This document shows, one piece after another, positions 22,480-34,991 of a stretch of DNA of 64,000 bases. The stretch lies in the NCBI GenBank assembly GCA_014843695.1, contig CM026400.1, positions 31,973,225 through 32,037,224 on the forward strand. The letters are read 5' to 3'. Source of the DNA: Archivesica marissinica (taxonomy: Eukaryota; Mollusca; Bivalvia; Venerida; Vesicomyidae). Position 1 is the stretch's first letter. Each line of letters opens with the position of its first letter. A model generated the notes under the pieces. That model worked only from the letters and a program-made list of their open reading frames with translations. It was not told the DNA's origin and ran no database searches. The translations under genes and the position numbers were made by a program.

Positions 22480-23740
22480 ATACATTTATTTGTAAAGGTA
22501 ATATAATAGCAAGGTTATTGCATATTTAGACTTATTATTGGCTTACTGCGTCGTAAGATTTATTATCATTTGCTTAAAGGCGGTTTAAAGACGCGCGGTG
22601 TGCAAAAGATATATTGAAAAACACACTGATAAACTTAACCTTACAGTCACAAAGAATAAGAGATTTAAAACGTTTCAAGGTTCATAGCAACCAGGAATAA
22701 AATAGTTGCTTGTATTGGTATTTTATGTGATAGTCGTAGGGCGTTACATTGCATTTGAATGAGGAGTCTACGTCATGTTATAGTATTGCTTACATTGAAT
22801 GTATTTACCTTATTTAGTCATTTACCTTATTTAGTCATTTATCTTATTTAGTCATTTACGATATAAATCTCATCGTCATATATAGCTGGTACCCGTCCGA
22901 TACATGATACGGCTAATGTAACCATCCACGAACCGGAACAGCATACGTACTTTACATGTTACCGCTTACAATGTATAAATTGTTATGTATATCATGTATA
23001 ATGGAACTTCTTTGATATAAGACATATTTGTTAAATTAGCTGATTACTCAAAGACACATTGATATCTTGAATACATATCACCAATCACTCTACGCTGAAG
23101 ACTTGAATGTCACTAGACTGTATGTGCTGGTGCTGTAACTTGTGAATTAGACGTGAAAGTCAATATGAGGTAGGAACTGAGACTATAATAGGTGGAATAG
23201 ACTTAGTAAGTCAATGGTATGAAAATACAACATAACCTGTATAAGGTGTACTATTATTTAATATGGTATACGTATATTGTAGCCGCTCGCAACCTGGGTG
23301 AGGTTGTAATGCCACGGTAAACCGACAGATACTGCCAATGAGTGGACCAGCAAAGGACGCTAACCACATAATCGCTACATGTGCGATGACAGATCTATAA
23401 GGCATTGGAAACGTGGATAAAGTGGAACTGCAAACCGGAGATAACACGGAGTTACCACGTGACCGGAAAACTACGAAACCGGCACAGCAAGTCAACCCAG
23501 AAATCACACCGGAAGGGGAAATACAGTTACCAAAAAGTATCGATTAGTTTAGACAATTAACAGTGATGCCAAAGTAAATTTTAAGATTATCAGCACAGCA
23601 GCAAAGAACAATCAAATCAAAGTGAAGTTACATATCAAATTATGTCAGTCATATCATATATTATATCATCCATTCTTATTCTTATGTTATTAAAATATTG
23701 TAAATAGTGTACACTGTGTTGGGTATTTATCATAGATGGT
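22480..23740. other. Mostly featureless interval
   Basis: A 17-bp unit (catttaccttatttagt) is repeated about 3.5 times at 22800-22860. A minus-strand frame at 23211-23507 contains a hydrophobic stretch (VAIMWLASFAGPLIGSICRF) that might be a transmembrane exon relic, but no family is recognised. Nothing else is supported. Confidence 0.4.
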
Positions 23741-23774
23741 AATCACCACCTGGACCATCTTGTGTCAAACTGTT

Positions 23775-24063
23775 TAAAAATAATGATGTTATTTTGATAA
23801 CTGAAACATGGTTAAATGTCATATTTGATTGTAGTGTCGTTGGATTGACACATTACAAACTAGATAGAAGAATAACTCATGAAAATGTCCGCAGGAATAA
23901 TGGGGGCATTATCGTCTACATTACAGATAAAAGTGTCTTTGTTAAAACATGTGATAATTTACTATGGCTTAAATTTGACAAATCATTGTTCAATAGATCC
24001 GTTAAAAACGACATTATATTAGATTTATGTTACAAGGTACGGACAGGAAGTAGTAGAAAATAA
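23775..24063 (+). pseudogene. LINE APE-type endonuclease relic
   Basis: Frame with ITETWLN, YKLDRRITHENVRRNNG and GGIIVYITDK. This is the ETW and R-GG-YI pattern of the apurinic-like endonuclease of non-LTR retrotransposons. About 95 residues remain before the stop at 24061; no RT follows, and a SINE is inserted immediately downstream. Confidence 0.8.
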
Positions 24064-24083
24064 TTCATGACCAAACAATATTG

Positions 24084-24315
24084 GCGTCCGTGGTCCAATG
24101 GTAGAGCGTCGGATTTGGAATCGAACGGCACGGGTTCGATACTCAGTCAGGCCACGTATGTAGTGTCATTGAGCAAGGCACCTCACACACATTGCTTAGT
24201 ACTGGTTAATCGCTTAGGTTGGCTAAGCCTGCCCAGGAAAAATGTCTAGGTCCCCTAGAGGGGTTTGACATTAATGGAACATACATACATACATACATAC
24301 ATACATACATACATA
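24084..24315 (+). mobile_element. SINE family 3, complete, with LINE-like tail
   Basis: tRNA-type head ggcgtccgtggtccaatggt with B box gggttcgatact, body gtgtcattgagcaaggcacc, and tail aatgtctaggtcccctagag then ggtttgacattaatgg and (CATA)n. The tail is clearly related to the LINE 3' end at 61756-61814 (same block order, different microsatellite), showing how the SINE is likely mobilised. Confidence 0.88.
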
Positions 24316-25253
24316 AAATATCTGGTAAATGTTGCCAAACAAAATGGCAGCCACAGTAGGAATGAAGACGTCACATGATAATTACGTATAGCAAGTGGGA
24401 GTTCAGCGAGTAAGCCATCAAACCCATTTACATAGCACTCGTCTTAAAAAGTAACTTGATAGTACATAATTTCAATAATTATTTGTTTTGTCACTTTGAG
24501 AGATCTATAAGTCCCTCAGATATGACATGTTTTCAATATGCACGGTGTAACCTTACCATTCCTGGTGATAAATAAACTATATAGCTTGAACATTTTGGCT
24601 CTGGGGGGTTTGTCATATTTACTTAACAACTACGCGTTGGTATCTCGAGAGGATTCTCAATAGTTTTAGGATGCAGTACACATGTTATGTGTTTAAAGTG
24701 CATGGAGGCCGAAGGTATCAACGGTATCCCTAAACATACCCAATGTAGTTCATACCCCGATGGAAACTATTAACTCGCGATTCATTACTTATATTTACAT
24801 GAATTATTCTTCTCAATGAGACAGAAACAATATCACACTTTCCTATTAAAAGGTATTTAGTCCAAATTTCCGACTTATCCTGTGGCGGGGATCTGATAAT
24901 TAGATCACTCCTGGAACAGCGTAAACTATCGCATTGCTAGCGAAGAACGCTGTCTAGCACTGCGAATGCGCATGCCCGTGAACTCGAGTTTTCATGTCGG
25001 TTGCATATCACTAGTTGGAAACCCTCATGAATACGAAATTATATACAATTAAGGCATATACGTACATCGAAGGACATGCAATACCGATGTAAATATTCGG
25101 TATTGATGAGCATTGAAGCCCACCCACATAACTTGCATGGCTTTCCCGTCGATATGCGACAGCCATGCTGCGTCTGTTGATCGCACTTCGTGCCTCTGTC
25201 TTAGAGGGATATTCACGCCAATACTTCCTGTATCGATGATCGGAATGATAATG
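24316..25253. other. No feature seen
   Basis: Sequence of mixed composition with no supported gene. The short frames on both strands around 25050-25310 overlap the SINE tail and are not supported. Confidence 0.4.
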
Positions 25254-25493
25254 AGTGTGTGTGTTTTACGTTTATTTATCGTCGCTATCGGTTGCCCATA
25301 TGAGCGATAGTGCAATGATACAGACAGAGACCCATGCCTTCTTTTACGTGCACGGTGTAAAGCACCGACATGAGACCTCGGTTTAACATCCCATCTGAAA
25401 GACTGTTAATTTTATTAGGGTCAGACGGGGGTCCGAACCCGCGATCCCTGGATTACCAGTCCATCGTGTTACCACTGCACTACAGATCCGTCT
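25254..25493 (-). mobile_element. SINE family 1
   Basis: Minus strand, near complete: head agacggatctgtagtgcagt, B box gggttcggaccc (changed), and body cgaggtctcatgtcggtgct. It has an internal deletion of about 40 bp compared with the copy at 43131. Confidence 0.88.
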
Positions 25494-25542
25494 GTAGTAT
25501 GAAGTATAATATCTAATCAGTTTACATATATATCAGACACTT

Positions 25543-25740
25543 GCTAATGTATTCTCATTTAAAATAGTATCTACACCACGAACTGTATTATTCTTTAATG
25601 ACTTTACTGCACGTATAAACTCACTTGATGGCACTGAGATATTCAAAATATGATCAATGATATTTTCTGAATTATTAAAATTTACATTTTTGAAATCGTC
25701 TTATAAAGCGTTTAATTTTTTATTTAGTTCTTTATTTCCC
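25543..25740 (-). pseudogene. LINE pre-RT relic
   Basis: The minus-strand translation includes IIDHILNISVPSSEFIRAVK and SLKNNTVRGVDTILNE. This is the E-A---LK-NK--G-D-I-NE signature that opens the RT domain of many non-LTR elements. One in-frame stop is visible near 25700. No other part of the element is recognisable nearby, and 25741-26226 shows only AT-rich DNA. Confidence 0.75.
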
Positions 25741-26226
25741 TTATTCTTTTATTTTGACCGTTTAGCATGCTCTAGTAATGCTTCGGGTGTGATTGAAACA
25801 TGAAAGTTTTTATTTTGATAAAACGCCTATTTTTACATAAAAACATATTCAATGGCGTTGTACAAATAAATAAAATAAATATCAAAGCGAATTAATAAAG
25901 AACATTTACATCATACTACTTAACAGTTATTAATTAAACTCTGAGAGAGAATATCCTAAAATCAATATAAAACTCGGTATAATAATGTATATTAAAATAT
26001 TACATTCATGACTAAGAATATAAAACAGTATGCTTAAGACTAACTGATGCACTTATAGTATCTACAGGGTAAAATTAACATCATTTATTTAATGCATCTA
26101 CTTTCTATCTCAATCACTGCATTCACTAAAATAGTGCATAAACGTCTCGAAATATTACTTCTTTTGAATTCTAAATTACTTTTACTGACCATTGATTTAT
26201 TAATATTTCTCATTTCACTAAAACGA

Positions 26227-26441
26227 GGCTGTCCGATTAGTGCAGTAGTTAGCTCACTCGCTTCAAAACCAATGCAAACCGGGTTCGATTCTCGAACCGG
26301 GAAGTATGTGAGATGGCACTGTGAATTTTCTCCGGGTACTCCGGTTTCCTCCCACACGAATGACCACATTTACGCTTTCATCCGCGCCAACGAGAGTGAT
26401 TACTATAAGTTGTTAAAACTTGATTCACAATAAAGTTTAAA
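26227..26441 (+). mobile_element. SINE family 2
   Basis: Head ggctgtccgattagtgcagt, B box gggttcgattct, body ctccggtttcctcccacacg, tail aagttgttaaaacttgattc then aataaagttt. Complete but diverged from the copies in the arms. Confidence 0.88.
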
Positions 26442-26972
26442 CTGGTTTAGTCAGTCTTCCGTAGTGTATACAAGTATTTGGCCCTGTGAAGGTTTCGTCG
26501 TAATTGTCTACAATTCATTGTAAAACAAACCACAAACAAGTTGGTTTATTTACTTTTACCGAGTAATTACTGTAAATCGGTAAATCTCACGAGCACTAAC
26601 TAAATATAAATGTTAGTTGTAACAATATTTTCTTCTGAAATAATTTCAGATGAGCTTTCTAACTTGCAAAGAGAAACATATACATGATCAATGTGTTCTT
26701 TGTCAATAGTATAAATATATACAATGGGCTTTTCAGCACCCCACAGTGTGGACTATGAAACCCACCTAAAGGAACAAGGTAGTCTGTGTTCATTCTTTAA
26801 GTTTCATGTATATTATCAGACAAGAAGGATTCTTTTTGAAATGGCCTCGGCTCTACCCCAAAACAAAACATAGGTGCATTTAGGAACTCTTACCTCCGAC
26901 AAGCCTATAGAAAAATATGTGTGAATTCAATGTAGACAAAAATGAAGACTGACGTATAAAAAGCCCCAATCA

Positions 26973-27244
26973 CGGATTTGTAGTCCAGTGGTAATCCAGG
27001 GATTGCAGGTTCGATCTCCCGTCTGACCCTAATAAAATTAGCAGTCTTTCAGATGGGACGTTAAACCGAGATCTCGTGTCTGTGCTTTACACCGTGCACG
27101 TAAAAGAACCAGAGGAGACTCGGGAATGGGAATCTGGCTGTATCACTGCACTATCCTTCAAAATCTAAAATGACTAATCTCTTCAGGAGGTTTCGCTCAT
27201 ATGGGCAACCGGTAGCGACGATAAATAAACGTAAAACACACACT
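26973..27244 (+). mobile_element. SINE family 1
   Basis: Complete except for a 15-bp deletion in the anticodon-arm region of the tRNA head (tccagtggtaatccaggg). The body and tail match the copy at 43131. The interval 26442-26972 before it shows nothing recognisable. Confidence 0.9.
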
Positions 27245-29584
27245 TGGTCAACCGTACGAAAATGGACTAATGCAACAGGAAACCGTGTTGCTAATATGTG
27301 GACCATCCCTTATAATTACATATTCGCAAGTAATTCACCTAAAGGCAAATGTGATATTATATGGTTAAGACAAGACTCAGATGCTATCCACTCATGGCCT
27401 ATATTTGTCCTAGATAAATCTAGCGCATTCACAAAAGACGGGGTCAAGCGAACAAAGGACCACATCAGAACTCAATGATAAACCATTATTGGTTCACAAT
27501 CTCGCAAGGAAATTTAATGATAACAAACTGTGTGTTCTTTATTTTGTCCAACTTCAACATCACCGAGAAGCAAGAAGATAGTATTTAATGCTAAATATGA
27601 CCCCCACCCACCCCTCCCAATATTGTTAGAAATATCTACTATGCTATATGTGTAAATATGACTTAGGCTATTGATCGAATCAATACAATAATGTTAAAAT
27701 TGGACATTACACTTATGTCATAACATAAGGTCCTCAAATATGATGCTAATACCAGTACCACCACGACAACTATGGTATTCCATTGTCTTTTCTTTGTAAA
27801 AACATTCGTTATATACACAACAAGGAGTACTCTCTTAATAAATGATAAATAACTAAACACTAATCATAATTATAATACATAATAATAATAGTATTAATTA
27901 AGCAATTTGGGCAGCTATACCTACATCGTCAATAAATTCTTATTATACATCCTTGTCTATTAGATTGTTGGGTTTGTGGAGACTGTTTTCTTCAATCATC
28001 TGGGATTATTCGAGGTAAGGAGCACTGCAGACACTCGACGACCTGAGTAAGGTTGGCGGGTGACTGGGGTGTTCCGGACACGGCGGAATCATCGTACTGT
28101 TAGATGACGGGAGGAGCTGTGATTGAATTCATTGACTCAATGCTGGAATCCTTCAGTATCTATGTAACCTAGGTTATACTTCAAGTCTACTCTAATTAAT
28201 TTAACATACTAATTTGAGTCAATCTTGCTGACATATATATATATATAGTCATGTGGCTTACTGTTCTGTCTTGTAGAAGTACGCTCGTTACCATAGCATT
28301 TATTTCTATCACATGTGAAAGGTTTAATAACGTAAACCTACTATTTATATAGAACAGCAGTACAAATCATAATGATGCATACTCAGGGATGAAGCTATCA
28401 TAAGATCATAATGTTTCCTGTCTGTCTTTTTATTAGTAGGATATGTGCCCATGATAACACGGGAGTGCAAGGATTACTCTCCCAGGTTGATCATGCCACA
28501 ATATAAAAATTATACCTGAATATGTGCATGGTAAATTTAACTTTCACAAGACTAATGTATAAGGAGGAACTTGCGAACTATACAGGGCACACTATTAACC
28601 ATCAGCTCTCTGACGGACACGTGCCCGTGGAATTACTTCTTCCTTATATCTGTGTGTTTCAATCTGTCTTTCCAACTTATGCTATCCCACTATAAGTCAC
28701 TTACTCTAAATACAATTTAGTAACGGGGATAGCTGATATATCTATATGACTCATGATCCTCATCAAAAAGTCTTAAAGCAGCATTACATCGAATGACATA
28801 AAATATATTCGAAAAATTCAAATTTTACGTATGGGTAGCAATGCTGCAACACATTCTTATATTATAAATTGTATAATTATGTTCAATTAGTAAACAGTGT
28901 TTTTTGCAATAAAACAAACTCGAAACCGAAAGTAGGACTTTCCAAGTCGAACAGGTCACGCGCATTTATTTACAATCGGAACCTAATATTTTATAGCATA
29001 TTTAGAATCCATTGTAATTGTGTTTGCTAATTTTGTCTTGTTTTATCTCATTGTATGTGGACGTTTTTATCAATATTTGTGATATTTTAGGCTGTAAAGC
29101 GCTTTTGAACGTTTTATTTTTAAATGAAAAGAGCGCTATATAAGTTTGGTATATAATAATAATAATAATGTACATTCGGGATGAATCGTTCGCCTTCGGC
29201 AATGATAAAAAAAAACGTGGTATTTTGTCGTCCATTTTCCAGCAAGAATATTACAGTAAGTTGAAACGGCCTTAATTAGTATTACAATGTATCTCAAATG
29301 ATGTAAATGTGATTGGGTTTTAATTGGATATCGTGCAAAATGTTTCATATGCCGAATAAGTATTAAATTAATGTGAAACCACCTCGGAAGTCATTGGGGC
29401 GCATATGGGGTATTTTAACAAATCATTATTATAATGATTATAAAGATGTGCACAGAATTTAGGCATCAAGTATCTGGATCATATTTATTAATTAATAGAT
29501 TCGTGTGGGGCGGGGAGGTCTTGCATATCCTGTTTTTATTGTGGCTAAAGTGCATTTCAAGTATTTAATTTATAAAAAAGTATT
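27245..29584. other. Long interval without a supported gene
   Basis: Sequence is AT-rich apart from a GC-richer patch at about 28000-28110. Frames of 60-100 codons (for example 27663-27860 and 29002-29348 on the minus strand) have no recognisable family and no splice context. No tRNA or other RNA gene was found by eye. Confidence 0.45.
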
Positions 29585-29891
29585 TTAGCTCGATTGCGAA
29601 ACATGTTAATTGTTATTAAACTTATATTCTTCTTCTTCCAATTATTGGACTGGATTCCGACTGGAATGTACTTAGTCCAGCGTGACTGGTCATGTCGGGC
29701 GAGGACAGCAGCCATCTCAAAAGGCTATGTACAGCATAAAAGTTTAAAACTATGTACACGGGCTTGTCGTCTAGTGGTTGCCCGCAGTCACTCTTAATCA
29801 CTCTCGAGACCTCATTCCTGATGGAATCCATCGCCACGAGGGAGAGAAGAGGCAACGTGGAATTTAAATGCCTAGCCTAAGGGCATAATCG
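29585..29891 (-). mobile_element. SINE family 4, interrupted
   Basis: Minus strand. The body (ctcattcctgatggaatcca, 29810-29830) and tail end (cgattgcgaaacatgtt, 29590-29606) match the copy at 38931-39158. About 175 bp of unrelated sequence (29616-29790) sits between them, with a tRNA-A-box-like tgtcgtctagtggttgc that may be a second SINE head. Confidence 0.7.
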
Positions 29892-30063
29892 TATTTTTTT
29901 TTAATGGATATCTTGACGATATCTTATTTACCGACGCCTCAACCTAATAAGGTCATGTGGCGTCGAAAACATTTGTAAAAATAAAAATTGTTTAAAAACG
30001 TGATCTATGTTAAAAGGTTACATTTTAAATAATATATATACTCGATAATCACAATAAGGTGCA

Positions 30064-33000
30064 TTATAATCTATTTATAAGGTGAGTTTCTTTTAAAAAA
30101 CCTAATATTGTACTTGGCAGTACTGAATCGAATAATTCTTGTATACTATTTGTATTAAAGTATGCATTCCTTGTAAAGATGAGGTCGGCACAGTGGAGCA
30201 AAAAGTGCTTCACTGTGAATATCTCATCACAAGGAATACATATGGTTTGTTCTTCTGCATTTAAAATATAAGAATGTGTAATCCAAGTGTGTCCAATACG
30301 ACACCGAGTCAAACGAACTTGTTCTTTTCGGTTTAGTTTTGTACGATATGTACTTGAAAATATGGGTTTAATTTCATGTAATTTATTTACAACTTGTTTG
30401 TCCCAATTTATTTGACATTTACTATCGACATATTTCCTAATATTGGATTTTAAATCCGTATGCGGTATTTTAGAGTTTGTTATTGGCAAGTCTAAAGCAG
30501 ACTTTGCTAGAAAATCAGCTTCATCATTTCATCGTATGTTTATATGACTGGGAATCCAACAAAAAACAACAGTTTTTGAGGAGCTAATAGATATGTATCT
30601 TTTAAAGATTTGTTGAATTAGGGGGTTGGAATGGTTTGGTTGTTGGAGAGATGTTAAAACCGACAAAGAGTCGGAAAATATAATAAATTTGTCGTTTTCG
30701 TTAACAGTTATAAGGGAAAGAGCTAGGTCGATAGCTTGTGTTTCTGCAGAGAAAATTGAACTGTCATCAGGTATCTTACAGTACTTGATTTAGTATGGGT
30801 AACTGCTGCACATGCAACCTTTTCAAGTCTTTTTGAGCCATCTGTGTAGATGGATATATAATCTTTATATTTAGATTTTATTTCTAAAAATTTTGTTTTA
30901 AAAATATCTGGACTAGTTTCACTTTTCTTATTCTCATACAAATGAAGATCTAAAATAATGTTTGGGGTAGTCAAAGTCCACGGTTCTTTATTTAACAACT
31001 TGTTTTCTTGTATAATTGTTGTATCTATTTTGCTTCTACTAATAATGGTTTAATACGGAGACCTAGTGGTTTTATGGCGGATGGAGAGTTTCCGTAAACT
31101 ATTTTGTTTTTAGGCTCGAAAACGCAATTGAATGCAGGATTTTTGGGATTTGCAGCTAGTTTGGTTGTATATTGTAACGAGAGTTTCTCTCTCCGTATGT
31201 ATAAAGAGGGTTCATTTGTTTCAGCATATAAGCTTTCTACGGGAGATGTGCGAAAAGCTCCTAGAGCCAGTCGTAGACCTTGATGATGGATTGTATCTAA
31301 CTTTTTCAAGTAGGATTTTCTCGCCGATCCATACACAATGGATCCGTAATCCAGTTTGGAACGGATAAGTGATCTGTATAGATTTATAAGAACTGGACAA
31401 TCGCTTCCCCAATTTGTATTGGAGAGCACCTTCAAATATTTAGAGCTTTTAGACATTTCGTCCGTAGATAATTTATATGAGGTATGAATGTTAATTTTTT
31501 GTCAAATATAAGTCCTAGGAATTTTACTTCTTCTACTACAGGAATTTGTGAACCGTAAATTGTTAAATTTGGATCTGGATGTAATCCTCTCAATTGACAG
31601 AAATGTACGCATTGAGTTTTAATTTTAGAGAATTTGAAACCATTTTTGTTTGCCCAATCTTCAAGTTTATTTAGACATTGTTGGAGTTTTTGTTCAATGG
31701 TTTCCATATTTTTAGATTTGTAGAACATTACAAAATCATCTACATATAAGGAGCAATCTGTTTCGTTTAAACATTTCACAATGCTATTAATTTTAATATT
31801 AAAAAGTGTTGGGGATAAAATACTACATTGAGGCACCCCTTGCTCTTGTTTGTATGTATCGGAGAGCGTTGAGCCAATTCTTACTTTAAAATTTCTATTT
31901 GATAAAAAATTGGCAATAAAATTTGGCAAGTGGCCTTTCAGACCAAAATCGTGTAAATCTTTGAGAATACCATATTTCCATGTGGTATCATATGCCTTTT
32001 CTAAATCGAAAAAAACTGCTACCAAATGTTCTTTTTTGATGAAGGCATTACGAATATAAGTTTCTAGTCTTACTAGATGATCAGTTGTACATTTATTTTT
32101 CCGAAAACACGTTTGGTAACTCGTAATCAAACTGTTTGATTCCAAGAACCAAACAAGTCTATCGTTAATCATTCTCTCCATGGTTTTACATAGACAACTA
32201 GTTAGTGCGATGGGACGATAATTTGTGGGATTTGTATGATCTTTTCCTGGTTTGGGAATAGGAATGAGTATGGCTTCACTCCATTCTTTGGGAAAGTTCT
32301 CACTTTCCCACGTCATATTAAAAATATCTAAATGAGTTTTCATTGCATTATTTGGTAAATGTTTTATAATTTGATAATGGATTTGATCTGGACCTGTGGC
32401 CGTTTCTTTTGTTCTTTGTAGAGCAGTTTCGAGTTCTGACATATTGAATGGTAGATTATATTTTTCTTCATTTCTAGAATTAAAATCAATTTTTTCTTTC
32501 TCTTTCTCAGTTTTAAATTTCTGAAACTTCTCATTATAGTTTGATGTTGAAAAGTTGTTTTGAAAGTTTTCACCTAAAACATTGGATATGTCTTTTTTGT
32601 TAAATGGGTTCTATTATTAGATGTATTTAGATGAACAATTTTTGAGCTTTTCCTCTTGCCATTTATTTTTGCTACCATATTCCAAACCCTTTTCATTGAT
32701 GTATTAGAGTTTATAGTAGATAAATATTTTTGCCATGAAGTGCGTTTTGCATTTTTTATAGTTCTTCGAGCTTTTGCTCGTGTAATTTGTGTGTTTAAGA
32801 GATTTGCTTTTGTGGGAGTTTTATTAAATTTACGCAAGGCATTCTTTCGTTTATTTATAACATTTTTACAATCGTCATTAAACCATGGTCTAATTCTTTT
32901 AGAAGATGTAGAGGATTTCGGAATGCATTCCGTTGAAATTTTTAAAAGTGAATTCGAAAACGAGGTGATTTGATCATCGTTCCCAATCTTTTCCAATATC

Positions 33001-33744
33001 AAATGTTCTCTGCATAAAATTTGGAATTTTTCCCAATTAGCTTTTTGTAGATTCCATTGTGGGTAAAATTCATCTTTTGATTTGTTTATTTCTGTGATTA
33101 CTATTGGGAAGTGGTCACTTCCATGTAGGTCATCATGTACGGACCATTCAAAATCTAAGAAAATGTTTGGATGACATATACATAAATCTAAAGCAGAAAA
33201 ATGTCCTGTGGCAGGATGAAGGTATGTCGATTTGTTATCATTTAATAGACAAAGATCATTTTCAGTTATAAAGTCTTCTATTATTTTTCCTTTATTATTG
33301 ATATTTGTACATCCCCATAGTTTACTATGTCCATTGAAAATCTCCAACTAACATAAAAGGGTGAGGTAATTGTTCAACAAGATTCTCTAAATCATTTTGT
33401 TTTAATGGCGAGTTTGGAGGTATATAAATGGAACAAATTGTAAATGTTTTTGAAAGTGTAACCTTGGCAGCAATGGCCTGTAAATTTGTAGTCAAGTCTA
33501 TTTTACTATGTGGAACAGTCTTGTTTATGAGAATGGATGATCCACCAGATGCCTTTTGACAATCATTATTTATAAAATTAAACATGATAAAATCTTTAAA
33601 ATATATATTGTCAGTCGATTTTAGGAAAGTTTCTTGCAAACAAAGGATATTTGGTGAAAGCAGAGATATAAGTATTAAAATCTCATTATAGTTTGCTTTT
33701 AGTCCCCGACAGTTCCATTGTATTATTGTATTATTCTTATCCAT
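30064..33744 (-). pseudogene. LINE copy 1 ORF2: endonuclease, RT, RNase H (broken)
   Basis: Begins MDKNNTIIQWNCRGLKANY with LCLQETF (endonuclease), then GDF, SALDLCICHP and HDDLHGSDHFPI (the SDH of APE nucleases). RT motifs are GPDQIHYQIIKHLP, NYRPIALTSCLCK, AVFFDLEKAYDTTW, QGVPQCSILSPTLFNI and LYVDDFVMF (catalytic YVDD). RNase H motifs are ISIYTDGSKR near 30870, plus HINI and NDEADFLAK near 30510. Breaks relative to copy 2 include a one-base insertion near 33345, a one-base deletion near 32595, frame changes near 31440 and 31040, one near 30770, and an in-frame stop near 30530. QGVPQC replaces the usual QG. The protein cannot be made whole. This would reverse-transcribe its own RNA at a nicked genomic target. 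Confidence 0.93.
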
Positions 33745-33785
33745 TATTTACGGAGAGAAGATTAAAAAATGGTACATAAAAAGAT

Positions 33786-34991
33786 TACATTTTAGTGTTT
33801 GGAGGTGGATCTGGTACCAGCTCCATGTCTTCATGTTCTAATGAAGAGAATTTATTCGATTGTTTTATGGGATCCACTGATCCCTTCGGTGGTCTATCTG
33901 AGTTTTGTTTCAGGTTGCTAGGTCCATTTGGTTTATTTGGTTTTTTTTTGTTGGTTCGTTTTACTCTGTGATGAGTTTGATTTAATAACAGATGTTGATC
34001 GGGATTTACGAGATGTTGATTGGGATGAGGATTGAGAAGATAAGTGAGTTTTTGTTTTGTCATTGGAACTGTTTTTGGCTTCGGATTTTTCGGTAATAAT
34101 TTCAGTAATAATTTCAGTTTGAGTGTATGCATTTTTCATTATTGGCTTATTTATTGCTGATTGAACTATTTTAGAGTATGATATATCTGGTTTATTTTCC
34201 TGAATTTTTCTTGCTTCGAAGTAAGAGATATTTTGTGAGCACTTTATTTTCATGATTTCTTTTTCTTTTATCCAAGTTTCGCATTTGTTTGATTTTGAGA
34301 TGTGATCTTTTTTACAGTTTACGCATTTTGATTGATTGGGGCAATTTGCGGTAAGGTGATCGTTTTCACCCATACCACAATTTTCACAAATGGAGTATTT
34401 TGTAATTTTACAGTTGTCTTCATGGTGGCCAAATTTTTGGCAGTTGAAACATCGAAGTGGATTTGGTATATATAATTCGACATTTATAATTCTATAAAAG
34501 ATTTTCAGATTTGGTGGAATAACTGGGTTGTTGAAGGTTAATAAAATTGTATTAGTTTCAAAAAATTGGCCGTCTTTTTTGTACATGAATCTTTTAGCTT
34601 GAGTGACGCCTTGTGGAGTTAAATTTTTAACAATATCTTCGTTCGAGACTCCTTTTAAAATGTGATCTTTGATTATACCTTTGGACCTGTTTAGAGATCT
34701 GTGTTCCGTTATAGTAACATCAATGTCGTATATTTGTTTTATTTTTAAAATATTTTCAGTTTGTGATCTGGATTTAGTTTCAACAAGTAACGTTTGGTTT
34801 CTTAGTTTTTTTACAGATTTTGGTGATCCAATTAAACTTTCCAATGATTTTTCGATAACAAATGGAGATAGTGAGCCAATTTTTTTTTCATGCATTTCTG
34901 ATTCAATAATGAAGAATTTTGGATACGCTTTAAGTGGTATTTCTGAATCGTCTGATGGTCGTTGTCGTTTTAGGGAATTTTGGGAAGCCAT
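33786..34991 (-). pseudogene. LINE copy 1 ORF1: CCHC nucleic-acid-binding protein
   Basis: I take the start at the ATG of MASQNSLKRQRPSDD (34991), which has a better initiation context (accATGg) than the ATG seven codons earlier. Zinc knuckles: CFNCQKFGHHEDNC, then CENCGMGENDHLTANC and CVNCKKDH (about residues 195-245). The C-terminal part is Ser/Lys-rich. A homopolymer T run near 33945-33955 shifts the frame; copy 2 reads through to the shared end PDPPPNTKM. The role is packaging LINE RNA. The gap to ORF2 is about 40 bp. Confidence 0.9.

Noticed and set aside
23211..23507. Possible membrane-protein exon on the minus strand
   Set aside because: One hydrophobic stretch only; no clear splice sites and no recognised family.
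24084..24160. tRNA gene at the head of SINE family 3
   Set aside because: Continues into a SINE body with LINE-like tail; no proper 3' acceptor end.
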